The notes: generated by a model from the letters alone, not told the origin. Positions 16,263-23,689 are shown, counted from the stretch's first letter. The stretch is DNA of 35,149 nucleotides from an uncultured Chloroflexota bacterium (GCA_902795255.1 CADBKS010000040.1:1-35149), one strand, 5' to 3'. Numbers and translations: made by a program.

Positions 16263-16937
16263 ATGGACGCAAAAGAAAAAGCAAAAATCGTTTATGACCG
16301 GCTGATGGAACACTGGGGAATGCCGGACTGGAACACGCTTCCCGCCATTGACGAGCTGGTCAACACCATCATCTCCCAGAACACCAATGACCGCAACCGC
16401 GATGCAGCCTTCGCGAAGCTGAAGCAGACCTTCCCCGACTGGGATGCCGTACGGGACGCCCCGACCGAAGCCGTGGCTGACTGCATCCGCAACGCCGGGC
16501 TTGCCAACCAGAAGGCGCCGCGCATCCAAAAAGTCCTGCGCGAGATCTCCGCGGAGGCCCCCGACTACGATCTCTCGTTCCTTAAAGAAAAGTCCCCGGA
16601 TGAGGCCCGGGCCTGGCTCACCGCCTTCGACGGCGTCGGCCTGAAGACCGCCTCCATCGTGATGGTCTTCTGCCTGGGGATGCCGGCTTTTCCGGTCGAC
16701 ACGCACATCTACCGCATCACCGGCCGGCTGGGGCTGCGCCCGGAAAAAATGAACGTCGACCGCACCCATATGCTGATGCTGGATCTTTTCGCCCCGGAAG
16801 TTTATGGCCCGGCCCACATCAACCTGATCCTGCTCGGACGCCGTCTCTGCGACGCCCGCAAACCGAAATGCGGCGAATGTTTCCTCAGTGATATCTGCGA
16901 CTATTATCAAAAGGAAGCGGCAGAAACAAACGCCTGA
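16263..16937 (+). CDS. nth: Endonuclease III (DNA glycosylase/AP lyase)
   Basis: Base-excision repair enzyme that removes oxidised pyrimidines and nicks the abasic site. In 224 residues it has the helix-hairpin-helix motif with catalytic Lys (GVGLKTAS), the catalytic Asp (FPVDTHIYR) and the iron-sulfur loop Cys-X6-Cys-X2-Cys-X5-Cys in LCDARKPKCGECFLSDICDY. All key residues are present. Start at 16263 is chosen for GGGGAGGA just upstream; the in-frame ATG at 16215 lies in the terminator region. The N-terminal region is slightly divergent from classical Nth (ISQNTNDRNRD in place of the usual LSAQTTD), which fits the endonuclease III-like branch. Confidence 0.9.
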   Translation: MDAKEKAKIVYDRLMEHWGMPDWNTLPAIDELVNTIISQNTNDRNRDAAFAKLKQTFPDWDAVRDAPTEAVADCIRNAGLANQKAPRIQKVLREISAEAPDYDLSFLKEKSPDEARAWLTAFDGVGLKTASIVMVFCLGMPAFPVDTHIYRITGRLGLRPEKMNVDRTHMLMLDLFAPEVYGPAHINLILLGRRLCDARKPKCGECFLSDICDYYQKEAAETNA

Positions 16938-16945
16938 TGTCCGGG

Positions 16946-17001
16946 GGGACAGTTCCCAGTGCCCGGGCAGGCAAACCGCTTTGGGCACATGAAACTGTTC
17001 C
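16946..17001. repeat. REP-like imperfect palindrome
   Basis: GGGACAGTT and GTGCCC pair with GGGCAC and AACTGTTCC, separated by a 4x4 internal loop and an 18-base apex. The head GGGACAGTTC resembles GGGACGGTTC in the 31-bp inverted repeat at 18651. It lies directly after nth. Confidence 0.65.
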
Positions 17002-17029
17002 TAAACCGCCCGCAGCACACATCCCGGAT

Positions 17030-17076
17030 CCGACGCGAAGCGTCACTTATTCCAGCTGCTGACTAATGACTACTGA
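17030..17076. repeat. Short GC hairpin plus heptamer array
   Basis: CCGACGCGAAGCGTCAC at 17030-17046 contains the hairpin GACGC-GAA-GCGTC. Its exact reverse complement is at 18277-18293. It is followed at 17056-17076 by three 7-base units: CTGCTGA, CTAATGA, CTACTGA. Confidence 0.65.
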
Positions 17077-17102
17077 CGGATAATGAAAATCCAACCAAAA
17101 TA

Positions 17103-17126
17103 AGCCGAAACCGGCCGGTTTCGGCT
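17103..17126. terminator. Bidirectional terminator, perfect palindrome
   Basis: A perfect 24-base palindrome: AGCCGAAACCGG followed by CCGGTTTCGGCT, with A-rich DNA on the left and ATTTT on the right. It lies between nth and the convergent unknown gene. Confidence 0.8.
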
Positions 17127-17141
17127 ATTTTCGGGAGAGCC

Positions 17142-18154
17142 TCATGCCCTGACAGGCAGGGGGACTCCTTTGGAGAGCAGGTTTTCAGGGAATTCTTCCG
17201 CAACGGCAGCCATGGCCGGTCCTGCCGGATCCATCATGATCTCACGGATCCGGTCCCGGAACGCGCCGGCCTGCCGCGGGGTATCCGGAGTTTTTTCAGT
17301 CTTTTCGGCAACAGCAAGGTTTTCCGCCGCGTGTCTGCGGGCGAGACGCTCCGCCTTTTTTCGCTGTTTCATGCTGGCATAAACTTTCGGTGCTTCCGCC
17401 TTCTCAGGGGCGGACACCGGCACAGGTTCCTTTTCCCGTTCCGCGCCTTTGCCGAACTTTTCGCGCAGAAAAGTCCCAATCACCGGGAAAGAAACTGCTC
17501 TCCCTTCGGGCAGCGCTTTCGCACCCTCCGGGGTGGTCTGCTTTTTCGGCGCGGCAGAACGGTCCCGCAGCAGGTCCGCGTCCAGCTTTTCCAGCATTTT
17601 ATCGATGCTGATCTTTCCCGCACGGATCAGCCCAGGCGCCGGGCCAGGTGGTACCAGCGGATCTCCATTTCCAGCATGCCCGTCCAGAACCGCCGGTTCT
17701 GGATCGTCGTCCCGCTGACCGCGGAATGGCACTTGCGGAAATGCCCGGAGACGATCCCGTACAGCATGGGGATCCCGGGCATCTTCAGATTTTTGAAAAC
17801 AACGCCCTGCTTTTCAAAGGCAGCACGCGTCACCCAGCAGGAAGCCACCTCTGTGATCCCGCGTTCCAGCAGCCGGGAAAGCTCCAGATACGTCTGGGAA
17901 AAGCGGTTCGTCACTTCAGCAATGCCGTGAAGCTCAATTACGTCCTCCGAAATCGAGGCGGCCATCTCCTCAAAGGAAAGGCCTTCGTAGTTGAAAAGCT
18001 CCGGCGCTTCCGGAGAGAGCCCTTCGGAACGGTATTCCGTCCGGGACCGCGGGAATTCACACGCACGCTTCTCGTCCGTGATCGCCACCGGCTCCCGTTT
18101 TCCCAGGATCGCTTCAAGATCAAATTCATCCGTTCCAAAGTTTCTGCTCATCAT
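17142..18154 (-). pseudogene. Unknown protein gene split by a -1-type frameshift
   Basis: Two overlapping minus-strand frames look like one gene of about 337 codons. The first (18154 to 17627) ends HLARRLG-stop; the second (open from 17732 to 17142) continues LIRAGKISIDKMLEKLDADLL, which reads naturally after HLARRLG. One missing G in the CTGGGCTG stretch at about 17628-17634 explains the break. The N-terminal half is a mixed alpha/beta or helical soluble domain; the C-terminal half is highly charged, Lys/Glu/Ala-rich and probably disordered (MKQRKKAERLARRHAAENL, then a second helical end). No family is recognised. Start at 18154 is favoured because TATAAT lies exactly 7 bases before it. The split may be a real mutation, a phase-variable tract or a sequencing error. 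Confidence 0.65.
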
Positions 18155-18161
18155 GTCCTTC

Positions 18162-18189
18162 ATTATAGCAACTATTTTCTATTTGCCAA
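18162..18189 (-). promoter_or_regulatory. Leaderless promoter of the split gene
   Basis: On the minus strand: TTGGCA (18189-18184), 16-base spacer, TATAAT (18167-18162), then GAAGGAC and ATG at 18154. The start codon lies where the transcript should begin. GAAGGA between the boxes could be mistaken for a ribosome site but would mostly not be transcribed. Confidence 0.7.
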
Positions 18190-18245
18190 GAAGTTCTAAT
18201 ATATTTCTAATATTTATTTTCTATTTTAGTCTGCGGCTGTCATAA

Positions 18246-18266
18246 GTATCTGGTTATTGGTCATTC
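18246..18266. repeat. Degenerate heptamer array
   Basis: Three consecutive 7-base units: GTATCTG, GTTATTG, GTCATTC. It is one of five such arrays in the window. Confidence 0.5.
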
Positions 18267-18276
18267 GTTGAAGCAG

Positions 18277-18425
18277 GTGACGCTTCGCGTCGGTTAATTG
18301 AACGCTCCGCGACCCGCTGAGCTCATTGCAAAACGTGCCTTCGGGAACGGTTCCATCCGGCACAAGTGCCTCCCGGCAACCGGCCCCTGCGGCACCTGCA
18401 CCATCATAAATCGTCGCGAAGCGAC
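18277..18425. repeat. Cluster of short palindromes
   Basis: Contains GACGC-TTC-GCGTC (18279-18291), two tandem units that start GTGCC and end GGCAC (18335-18363 and 18366-18395, the first with inner palindrome GGAACGGTTCC), and GTCGC-GAA-GCGAC (18413-18425). No open reading frame with support lies here. It separates the split gene from the tRNA. Confidence 0.6.
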
Positions 18426-18432
18426 ACCTTTT

Positions 18433-18453
18433 CTATTCACTTTTCACTATTAA
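18433..18453. repeat. Degenerate heptamer array
   Basis: Three 7-base units: CTATTCA, CTTTTCA, CTATTAA, running into the A tract of the tRNA terminator. Confidence 0.5.
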
Positions 18454-18485
18454 AAAAAAAAAAAAAAAACCGGTCTGAGACCGGT
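18452..18485 (-). terminator. Terminator of the tRNA gene
   Basis: On the minus strand the stem ACCGGTC/GACCGGT with a 3-base loop is followed by 18 consecutive T (18 A at 18452-18469 on the plus strand). It starts a few bases after the tRNA 3' end. Confidence 0.9.
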
Positions 18486-18492
18486 TTTCGTG

Positions 18493-18566
18493 CGCCCCCT
18501 GAGGAATTCGAATCCCCAACCTTTTGCTCCGCAAGCAAACGCTCTATCCAATTGAGCTAAGAGGGC
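18493..18566 (-). tRNA. tRNA-Arg, anticodon GCG
   Basis: A complete cloverleaf can be drawn. Acceptor arms GCCCTCT and AGGGGGC pair with one G-T pair. The D arm is GCTC/GAGC with loop AATTGGATA. The anticodon stem is TTTGC/GCAAA with loop TTGCGGA, giving anticodon GCG. The T arm is GGGGA/TCCTC with loop TTCGAAT. The discriminator is G and CCA is not encoded. GCG would read CGC and CGU arginine codons. It has its own promoter and terminator. Confidence 0.93.
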
Positions 18567-18585
18567 ATGTCCTAACGACTCCATA

Positions 18586-18614
18586 TTTATACTCCTCACC
18601 CCTTTTTTCGTCAA
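18586..18614 (-). promoter_or_regulatory. Promoter of the tRNA gene
   Basis: Minus strand: TTGACG (18614-18609), 17-base spacer, TATAAA (18591-18586), about 20 bases before the mature tRNA 5' end. Confidence 0.82.
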
Positions 18615-18650
18615 GAGTTTTTCGAAAATTAGTGATAAACGTATGACAGA

Positions 18651-18719
18651 TCAGCAGGGACGGTTCTTTTTGACTCTTTTTATTGAAAAAAAAGAGTCAA
18701 AAAGAACCGTCCCTGCTGA
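18651..18719. repeat. Perfect 31-bp inverted repeat (REP-like palindrome)
   Basis: Left arm 18651-18681 begins TCAGCAGGGACGGTTC and ends GACTCTTTTT; the right arm 18689-18719 is its exact reverse complement; the loop is ATTGAAA. It lies upstream of the tRNA promoter and the fmdB promoter, which point away from each other. It is too long and lacks the T tract for an ordinary terminator. The shape suggests a small mobile palindrome of the REP/RAYT type, but no transposase gene is nearby. Confidence 0.8.
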
Positions 18720-18767
18720 CTCATTTATAAAATCACACAAAGCCCATCCTTTTTTACCGAACTTGAG

Positions 18768-18773
18768 TATAAT
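18768..18773 (+). promoter_or_regulatory. TATAAT box directly before fmdB (leaderless)
   Basis: TATAAT, then 8 bases (ATTGAAAT), then ATG at 18782. There is no Shine-Dalgarno site. A recognisable -35 box is missing. Confidence 0.55.
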
Positions 18774-18781
18774 ATTGAAAT

Positions 18782-19108
18782 ATGCCTACGTATACTTATC
18801 GATGTGAAACCTGCGGTCATCAGTTTGATATTTTCCAGCATTTTACTGATGACACGCTTACCGAATGTCCTGAATGCGGAAAGCAGACGCTTCATAAAGT
18901 ATATTCACCGGTAGGGATCGTGTTCAAAGGCTCGGGGTTCTACTCGACCGACAACCGTTCCCCTTCCGGACAGATGCCGTTCCATCATGAATCTTCCTCC
19001 GCGGAAGGCTCTGCTCATGAAACGGCGGAGAAAGGGTCTGAAACCGCCTCAGGCGGGGCCGCGGCCAAGCCGGCAGCGTCTTCTGAATCAAAAGACAGTT
19101 CAAAATAA
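18782..19108 (+). CDS. FmdB-family zinc-ribbon protein
   Basis: A 108-residue protein. Residues 1-45 form the FmdB zinc ribbon: MPTYTYRCETCGHQFD and ECPECGKQ give two CxxC knuckles. This is followed by VGIVFKGSGFYSTDNRS, the segment conserved in the family. Residues ~60-108 are a low-complexity Ser/Ala/Glu/Lys tail (GGAAAKPAASSESKDSSK), variable in relatives. FmdB proteins were named as putative regulators; their true role is unsettled. The start at MPTY is the family's standard start. A small membrane protein gene follows 36 bases later with its own ribosome site, so they may form an operon. Confidence 0.92.
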   Translation: MPTYTYRCETCGHQFDIFQHFTDDTLTECPECGKQTLHKVYSPVGIVFKGSGFYSTDNRSPSGQMPFHHESSSAEGSAHETAEKGSETASGGAAAKPAASSESKDSSK

Positions 19109-19144
19109 TAAGGGCCGCACTGCCCTTTTATAAAGGAGTACAAA

Positions 19145-19312
19145 ATGAGAGAAAAGAAGTCCAAATACCAGAACCGTGCCGACAAACTGACCAAGGAACA
19201 GAATCGCCAGAAGTCCCAGCAGCAGCGGACCCAGCGCACCTGGGGGATCGGGATCGCGATCGTTTCGATTCTGCTGGTCCTTTCCATGGTCCTCTCTTCG
19301 ATCCGTTTCTGA
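19145..19312 (+). CDS. Small 55-residue membrane protein
   Basis: ATG at 19145 follows AAAGGAG at a good distance, and the frame runs to TGA at 19310-19312. The product has a highly charged, Lys/Arg/Gln-rich N-terminal half (residues 1-31, e.g. KLTKEQNRQKSQQQRTQR) and one hydrophobic helix (residues ~33-52, GIGIAIVSILLVLSMVLSS). This suggests a tail-anchored-like protein with the charged part in the cytoplasm. The function is unknown. It sits between fmdB and a terminator. Confidence 0.72.
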   Translation: MREKKSKYQNRADKLTKEQNRQKSQQQRTQRTWGIGIAIVSILLVLSMVLSSIRF

Positions 19313-19339
19313 GATCCGTCACACAAAAAAACATAACAG

Positions 19340-19370
19340 CTCGCCCGCCCCGCGGGTGAGTATTTTTGTT
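19340..19370 (+). terminator. Intrinsic terminator
   Basis: CTCGCCCGC (19340-19348) pairs with GCGGGTGAG (19352-19360), one G-T pair, 3-base loop, then TATTTTTGTT. It closes the fmdB unit only about 10 bases before the next start codon. Confidence 0.88.
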
Positions 19371-19379
19371 TAACCGGTC

Positions 19380-20372
19380 ATGGAAGAATACACACCGCCC
19401 ACCAATCTTGATCAGATCCTCCGCAATGCATTCCGGAAACGCGGAATGCTGCATGCCGATCCGGACACAAATGCCTACCGCCTGTTCAACGGCTTTCACG
19501 AAGGCATTCCGGAGTTTTCCGCCGACCGCTACGGCAGCACCGCCGTGATTCTCTGGGCATCCCGGAAAAAGTGTCCGGGCACAGCGCTGAAGGAAGAACT
19601 CTGCCGGATCTGTACGGAAGAAGTCCCGGGCATCGAAAACGTCCTTTTCAAAAACCGTTACAGCGGAGATGAAGAGGAGAAAAAGGGGATCCTGCTCACA
19701 GGCAGCGAACCGTCCCGGAAGATCCGGGAATGGGGCGTGAACTATCCGGTGGACCTGCGGCTCAACAAAGACTGCGGCTTTTACCTGGACAGCAGCCTGC
19801 TGCGGAAATGGCTCCTGAACAACGCCGCGGGGAAACGCGTCCTCAACACCTTCGCCTATACGGGAAGCCTTGGAGACGCCGCGGAAGCCGGCGGAGCACT
19901 GTCCGTCACACAGACCGACCTCAACGCCAATTACCTCAGCGCCCGCCGCAGCACCCAGGAATACCTGATCGGGGATTTCTTTCATGTGACCTCCGCGCTG
20001 CGCCGCTCCGGCAGGCTGTTCGATATCATCATTCTGGATCCCCCCTTCTTTGCCGGAACCGGACGCGGCGGAAAAGTGGATACCGCCGGGAACCTTGCCG
20101 CACCGGTCAACAAGATCCGGCCGCTGGCGGCACACGGCGGGAAGATCATCACTGTCTCCAATGCGCTTTTCCTTTCAGGGAAAGACCTGCTGGCGCAGCT
20201 GGAGCCGCTCTGCGGTCCCTGGCTCTCCATCGGGGAGATCATTCCCGTGCCGGAGTCATTCTTCGGGTTCAGCCCCGTACAGACTTCAGCCCTGCCCGCG
20301 GATCCGGCACCGTTCAATCATTCCACCAAGATCCTGGTCCTGGACATCCTGCGGAAGGATGAGCGGATGTGA
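19380..20372 (+). CDS. Class I SAM-dependent rRNA methyltransferase (RlmI/RlmK-like)
   Basis: A 330-residue methyltransferase of the RlmI/RlmKL-K group, which makes 5-methylcytosine or 7-methylguanine in 23S rRNA. The N-terminal ~130 residues carry the substrate-contacting part (YRLFNGFHEGIPEFSADRYG). The SAM-binding motif I is RVLNTFAYTGSLGDAA at about residues 153-168, preceded by the family segment CGFYLDSSLLRKW. The catalytic motif IV is IILDPPFF. An N-terminal PUA domain is not evident. The start follows the terminator so closely that the leader must be very short; a TATTTT box at 19361-19366 could serve as -10. The stop overlaps the next start (GTGA). Confidence 0.85.
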   Translation: MEEYTPPTNLDQILRNAFRKRGMLHADPDTNAYRLFNGFHEGIPEFSADRYGSTAVILWASRKKCPGTALKEELCRICTEEVPGIENVLFKNRYSGDEEEKKGILLTGSEPSRKIREWGVNYPVDLRLNKDCGFYLDSSLLRKWLLNNAAGKRVLNTFAYTGSLGDAAEAGGALSVTQTDLNANYLSARRSTQEYLIGDFFHVTSALRRSGRLFDIIILDPPFFAGTGRGGKVDTAGNLAAPVNKIRPLAAHGGKIITVSNALFLSGKDLLAQLEPLCGPWLSIGEIIPVPESFFGFSPVQTSALPADPAPFNHSTKILVLDILRKDERM

Positions 20373-21700
20373 AACGCACCGCGCACCTGCTCCTCATCTT
20401 CCTTTCAGTTCTGATCTGCGGCTGCTCCGTTCAGATCTATGACCTGCAGCCGATCATCATCGGCACCGACACTCCCACCCCCACAACAGCCGTTACCCGG
20501 ACTTATGAGGCCGTTACCCTGGTCCCGACCGCGCGTCCCGCGACCCCGACTCCGCCGATCCACATTGCGCCGACAGCCATCACTTCCGCCATTGCCGTGA
20601 ATATCCTTGAGATCCGGATGATCGACGGCGGGACCGGCTGGGCGATCGGGCAGATCCCCGGGGAAAGCGATAAACTCGTTCTCCGCACCACGGATAACTG
20701 TGAGACCTGGAAAAACGTGACCCCTTCGCAGGCAATTTATGACAACGCGGACGGGAAGGCAGAGATCAGCAGCTGCTTCCGGGATGCGGATCACGCCTGG
20801 CTCATTTTCTATGAACCGGACAGCTATGACAGCATGAAAGGGATCACGGTCTGGTACACCGAAGACGGCGGCCAGACCTGGGGATCCGCGCCGCTTCCGG
20901 TCAGCGGATATTCGGTCCAGTACGTATCCGACCCGCAGGTCGACTTCATCGACACCCGGAACGGATGGATCTTCATGCGCATCGGACGCGCCGGAGACCG
21001 GGAATTCATCGGGCTTTACACGACCCATAACGGCGGACAGAACTGGAGCGCGATGGTCACCACCGCATCCGAAAATCTGCCCTCCTCCGGAAAGAAAAAC
21101 GGCGCGGTCTTCCGCGATACGCTGGAAGGCTGGATCAGCGCCGAAAGCACACAGAGCGAGCCCGGTTCCGTCCTCTGGCACACCACGGACGGGGGGAACA
21201 GCTGGAGCAAACAGCAGCTTCCTCCGCCGGACGGATTCAACATCCCGTACGGTCTGCTGACAGATACGGCCTATACCTGTTCGCTTTCCGTTCCGAAATT
21301 CGTCGATTTTCAGTTCCAGTACGCCTGGGCCGTCCTGCAGTGTACCTCCGAAACGAAAGAGCCGGTCTCGATCCTTTACTGGAGTTATGACCGGCTGAAC
21401 ACCTGGAAAACCTGCCGTCTGCCGGCTTTTTCCGGAGACCTGAGCTTTTACGGGATCGAATACGGCTGGTACGCTGTCGCGAAGGAACCCGGCTCCGATT
21501 ATCCGTATGAGATCCTTTTCACGGAGGACGGCGGGGAGAACTGGCGGACAGCCTCCCAGCTGGCCTGGGACAGCAAACTGCAGTTCATCACGCCCGCGAT
21601 CGGTTACGGCATTGCCACCTACTTCGGCATGCCCGCCCTGGTCCGTACCTCCAACAGCGGCTTTGCCTGGGAACAGGTCTTCCCGATGGCAGTTCCTTAG
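20369..21700 (+). CDS. YCF48/BNR-type beta-propeller lipoprotein
   Basis: A 443-residue exported protein. The start is GTG at 20369, overlapping the previous stop, with GAAGGA upstream. Residues 1-19 form a lipoprotein signal peptide with Cys at about 19 (LICGC). A Thr/Pro-rich linker follows (TPTPTTAV, RPATPTPP). The rest is a beta propeller with repeated motifs of the type GWAIGQ...LRTTDNCETW, WYTEDGGQTWGSAPL, YTTHNGGQNWSAM, WHTTDGGNSWSKQ, LFTEDGGENWRTA. These are the Asp-Gly-Gly-x-x-Trp blades of YCF48/BNR proteins. In plants and cyanobacteria such propellers help assemble photosystem II; here the role is unknown. This lipoprotein style is common in Anaerolineae. Confidence 0.85.
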   Translation: MKRTAHLLLIFLSVLICGCSVQIYDLQPIIIGTDTPTPTTAVTRTYEAVTLVPTARPATPTPPIHIAPTAITSAIAVNILEIRMIDGGTGWAIGQIPGESDKLVLRTTDNCETWKNVTPSQAIYDNADGKAEISSCFRDADHAWLIFYEPDSYDSMKGITVWYTEDGGQTWGSAPLPVSGYSVQYVSDPQVDFIDTRNGWIFMRIGRAGDREFIGLYTTHNGGQNWSAMVTTASENLPSSGKKNGAVFRDTLEGWISAESTQSEPGSVLWHTTDGGNSWSKQQLPPPDGFNIPYGLLTDTAYTCSLSVPKFVDFQFQYAWAVLQCTSETKEPVSILYWSYDRLNTWKTCRLPAFSGDLSFYGIEYGWYAVAKEPGSDYPYEILFTEDGGENWRTASQLAWDSKLQFITPAIGYGIATYFGMPALVRTSNSGFAWEQVFPMAVP

Positions 21701-21724
21701 TCATTAGCTGCCAGTCAATGGTCA
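21697..21724. repeat. Degenerate heptamer array
   Basis: Four 7-base units: TTAGTCA, TTAGCTG, CCAGTCA, ATGGTCA. The array includes the stop codon of the propeller gene and fills the gap to the convergent mutM gene. Read on the other strand the first unit is TGACTAA, close to units of the array at 17056. Confidence 0.6.
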
Positions 21725-21742
21725 GCAGGGAGAAGCATTGGC

Positions 21743-22564
21743 CTATTTCTGGCATACGGGGCAGTAATGGGTGCCCCTTTGCCCGATGACGGTTTTTTCG
21801 ATCGGGGTGCCGCAGCGGGAACAGGGCTCCCCTTTCCGTCCGTAGACCTGAAATTCATTCTGAAAATGACCGCCCTTGTAAGCCCAGTCAAAGCTGGAGC
21901 CGTTTTTTTCGATCGCGAGCGCCAGCGTCCTGCGAATCGAATCCCGCAGCCGGGCGCATTCCTCCCGGCTCAGGCTTTCCGCCGGGCGGGAAGGCAGGAT
22001 CCCGGCACCGAACAGCGATTCATCGGCATAGATATTCCCGATCCCCGCAATAACGCTCTGGTCCAGCAGGACTGTTTTGACTGCACGGCGCTGCCCGGCC
22101 AGCTTTTCCGCCAGCCATTCGGCAGTGAACGCCTCCCCAAGCGGCTCGGCCCCGAGCCCCGCGAGCACCTTTTCCGGGTCATCCGTGACCCAGATACGCC
22201 CGAATTTGCGAACGTCATTGAAAACCAGCCGCATCCCGTCCGCGAAATGAAAAACCATGCGGTCATGCGGCTTCAGCGGCTTATCGTCATCGGGTTCACA
22301 GCGCAGGTCACCGCTCCTCCTCAGATGGATCAGAATCTCCGGGCCGGTGGTGCGAAGCCGGATATATTTGGCCCGCCGGCCGGCTTCAAGAATCCTGCAT
22401 CCGCCCAGCACCCGGCTGCATTCCGCCGGTGTTCCCGCGAACACAAGGGTCCTGGGATTAAAAAGATCGGCAGAAACAATCTGCCGATCAATAACAGGTT
22501 CACCGGTCATGCCGCCGGAACGAAGGGAACGTACGATCGTTTCAACTTCCGGCAGTTCGGGCAT
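21743..22564 (-). CDS. mutM: Formamidopyrimidine-DNA glycosylase
   Basis: Bifunctional repair enzyme that removes 8-oxoguanine and formamidopyrimidines. The catalytic N-terminus PELPEVETIVRSL is intact (Pro after Met removal, then Glu). The helix-two-turn-helix segment ends in the DQSVIAGIGNIYADE loop, and the C-terminal zinc finger reads CSRCGTPIEKTVIGQRGTHYCPVC with four Cys (quoted in part: CSRCGT and HYCPVCQ). With 273 residues the length is normal. Start at 22564 lies 2 bases after the prs stop without its own ribosome site, so its translation is likely coupled to prs. Confidence 0.95.
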   Translation of the reverse strand: MPELPEVETIVRSLRSGGMTGEPVIDRQIVSADLFNPRTLVFAGTPAECSRVLGGCRILEAGRRAKYIRLRTTGPEILIHLRRSGDLRCEPDDDKPLKPHDRMVFHFADGMRLVFNDVRKFGRIWVTDDPEKVLAGLGAEPLGEAFTAEWLAEKLAGQRRAVKTVLLDQSVIAGIGNIYADESLFGAGILPSRPAESLSREECARLRDSIRRTLALAIEKNGSSFDWAYKGGHFQNEFQVYGRKGEPCSRCGTPIEKTVIGQRGTHYCPVCQK

Positions 22565-22566
22565 TG

Positions 22567-23538
22567 TTATTCATTGAACATGCTGCCGACGCTCGTCCCG
22601 CGGTTCACACGGGAGATCACCTCACCGAGCAGGCTGGCAACAGAAAGGATCTCAAGACGGCCTTCAAAACGCGCCTTGTCTTCCGCAGGAACAGCAATGG
22701 AATCCGTCGCGGTGAATTCGGTCGCTTGCGTGGCGGTCAGCCGGTCCACTGCTTTTCCGGAAAACACCGGATGGACAAAATAGACATGGACGGAGGTCGC
22801 GCCATGCTGATAGAGCAGGTTGATATCGTTGGACATAGAGCCGGCGGTATCGACCTCGTCATCGCAGAGGATGCAGTCACGGCCGGCCACATCACCGATA
22901 ATGGAAAGGGCGGAGGCCTTGGCGTCATTGCCGGAGCGGCGTTTTTCGATGAATGCCAGCGGCGTGCCGAGCTCTTCAGCGATATTGCGGGCCTGCTTGG
23001 CAAAACCGAGATCCGCGCTGACCACGACCGGGTCAGCGATCTTCTTCTTGCGGATCTTTTGCTTCATATTATCTGCCAGCATATGGTAAGCGGTCAGGAC
23101 GTCGCCCGGGATCTTGAAAAAGCCCTGGATCTGCCCCGCATGCAGGTTCATCAGGATATAGCGGTCCGCCCCCGCGATCTGGATCATATCCGCGATCAGG
23201 CGGGCGGTGATCGGAACACGCGGCTGGTCCTTTTTGTCGGAACGCGCATAAGCCATATAGGGGACGACAGCGGTCAGACGGGCCGCGGAGTCCAGGTAAA
23301 GCGTCTGGAGAAGGATCAGCAGTTCCATGATATTGCGGTTGACCGGACGCGAAGTGGACTGGATCGCATAGCAGTCTTTACCGCGGACACTTGCCGCAAG
23401 TTTTATGAAAAGGTTTTCATTCGGAAATTCGATGATCTGCCTGCCGCTCAGCTGAATGCCGAGATAACTGGCGATATTTTCAGCAAGGGGAAGGTTCCCG
23501 TTACCGCTGTAAAGTCTGATATCACCGTACTGTGCCAT
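22567..23538 (-). CDS. prs: Ribose-phosphate pyrophosphokinase
   Basis: Makes PRPP from ribose 5-phosphate and ATP for nucleotide, histidine and tryptophan synthesis. It has 323 residues and two phosphoribosyltransferase-like halves. Visible sites are the flexible loop with YARSDKKDQPR, the metal His in NLHAGQIQGFF, and the PRPP loop CDDEVDTAGSM. The first motif reads EFPNENLFIKL where most class I enzymes have FxDGE, so the enzyme belongs to a divergent branch. The start has AAAGGA upstream. A TATACT -10-like box lies at 23591-23586 (minus), about 48 bases before the start. mutM follows in the same transcript. Confidence 0.92.
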   Translation of the reverse strand: MAQYGDIRLYSGNGNLPLAENIASYLGIQLSGRQIIEFPNENLFIKLAASVRGKDCYAIQSTSRPVNRNIMELLILLQTLYLDSAARLTAVVPYMAYARSDKKDQPRVPITARLIADMIQIAGADRYILMNLHAGQIQGFFKIPGDVLTAYHMLADNMKQKIRKKKIADPVVVSADLGFAKQARNIAEELGTPLAFIEKRRSGNDAKASALSIIGDVAGRDCILCDDEVDTAGSMSNDINLLYQHGATSVHVYFVHPVFSGKAVDRLTATQATEFTATDSIAVPAEDKARFEGRLEILSVASLLGEVISRVNRGTSVGSMFNE

Positions 23539-23689
23539 TGTTCGTCCTTTAAAAAAAAGTCAACCAAACTGCCCGTTGCCCCCTAAGTATAGCATAAATA
23601 CGGTCCGAAACAGCCGAAAGGTGAATAGGAAAACAGGGCCGGCCGGTCCGCACACATGGCATTTTTCGGATTTCGGCCGTTTCTCTGTC

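Noticed and set aside
17103..17126. The 24-base palindrome as a mobile element
   Set aside because: Its position between convergent genes and the flanking A/T runs make it an ordinary bidirectional terminator.
18277..18453. Possible CRISPR-like repeat cluster
   Set aside because: Repeats are short, unequal and palindromic with no constant spacer length, and no cas gene is near.
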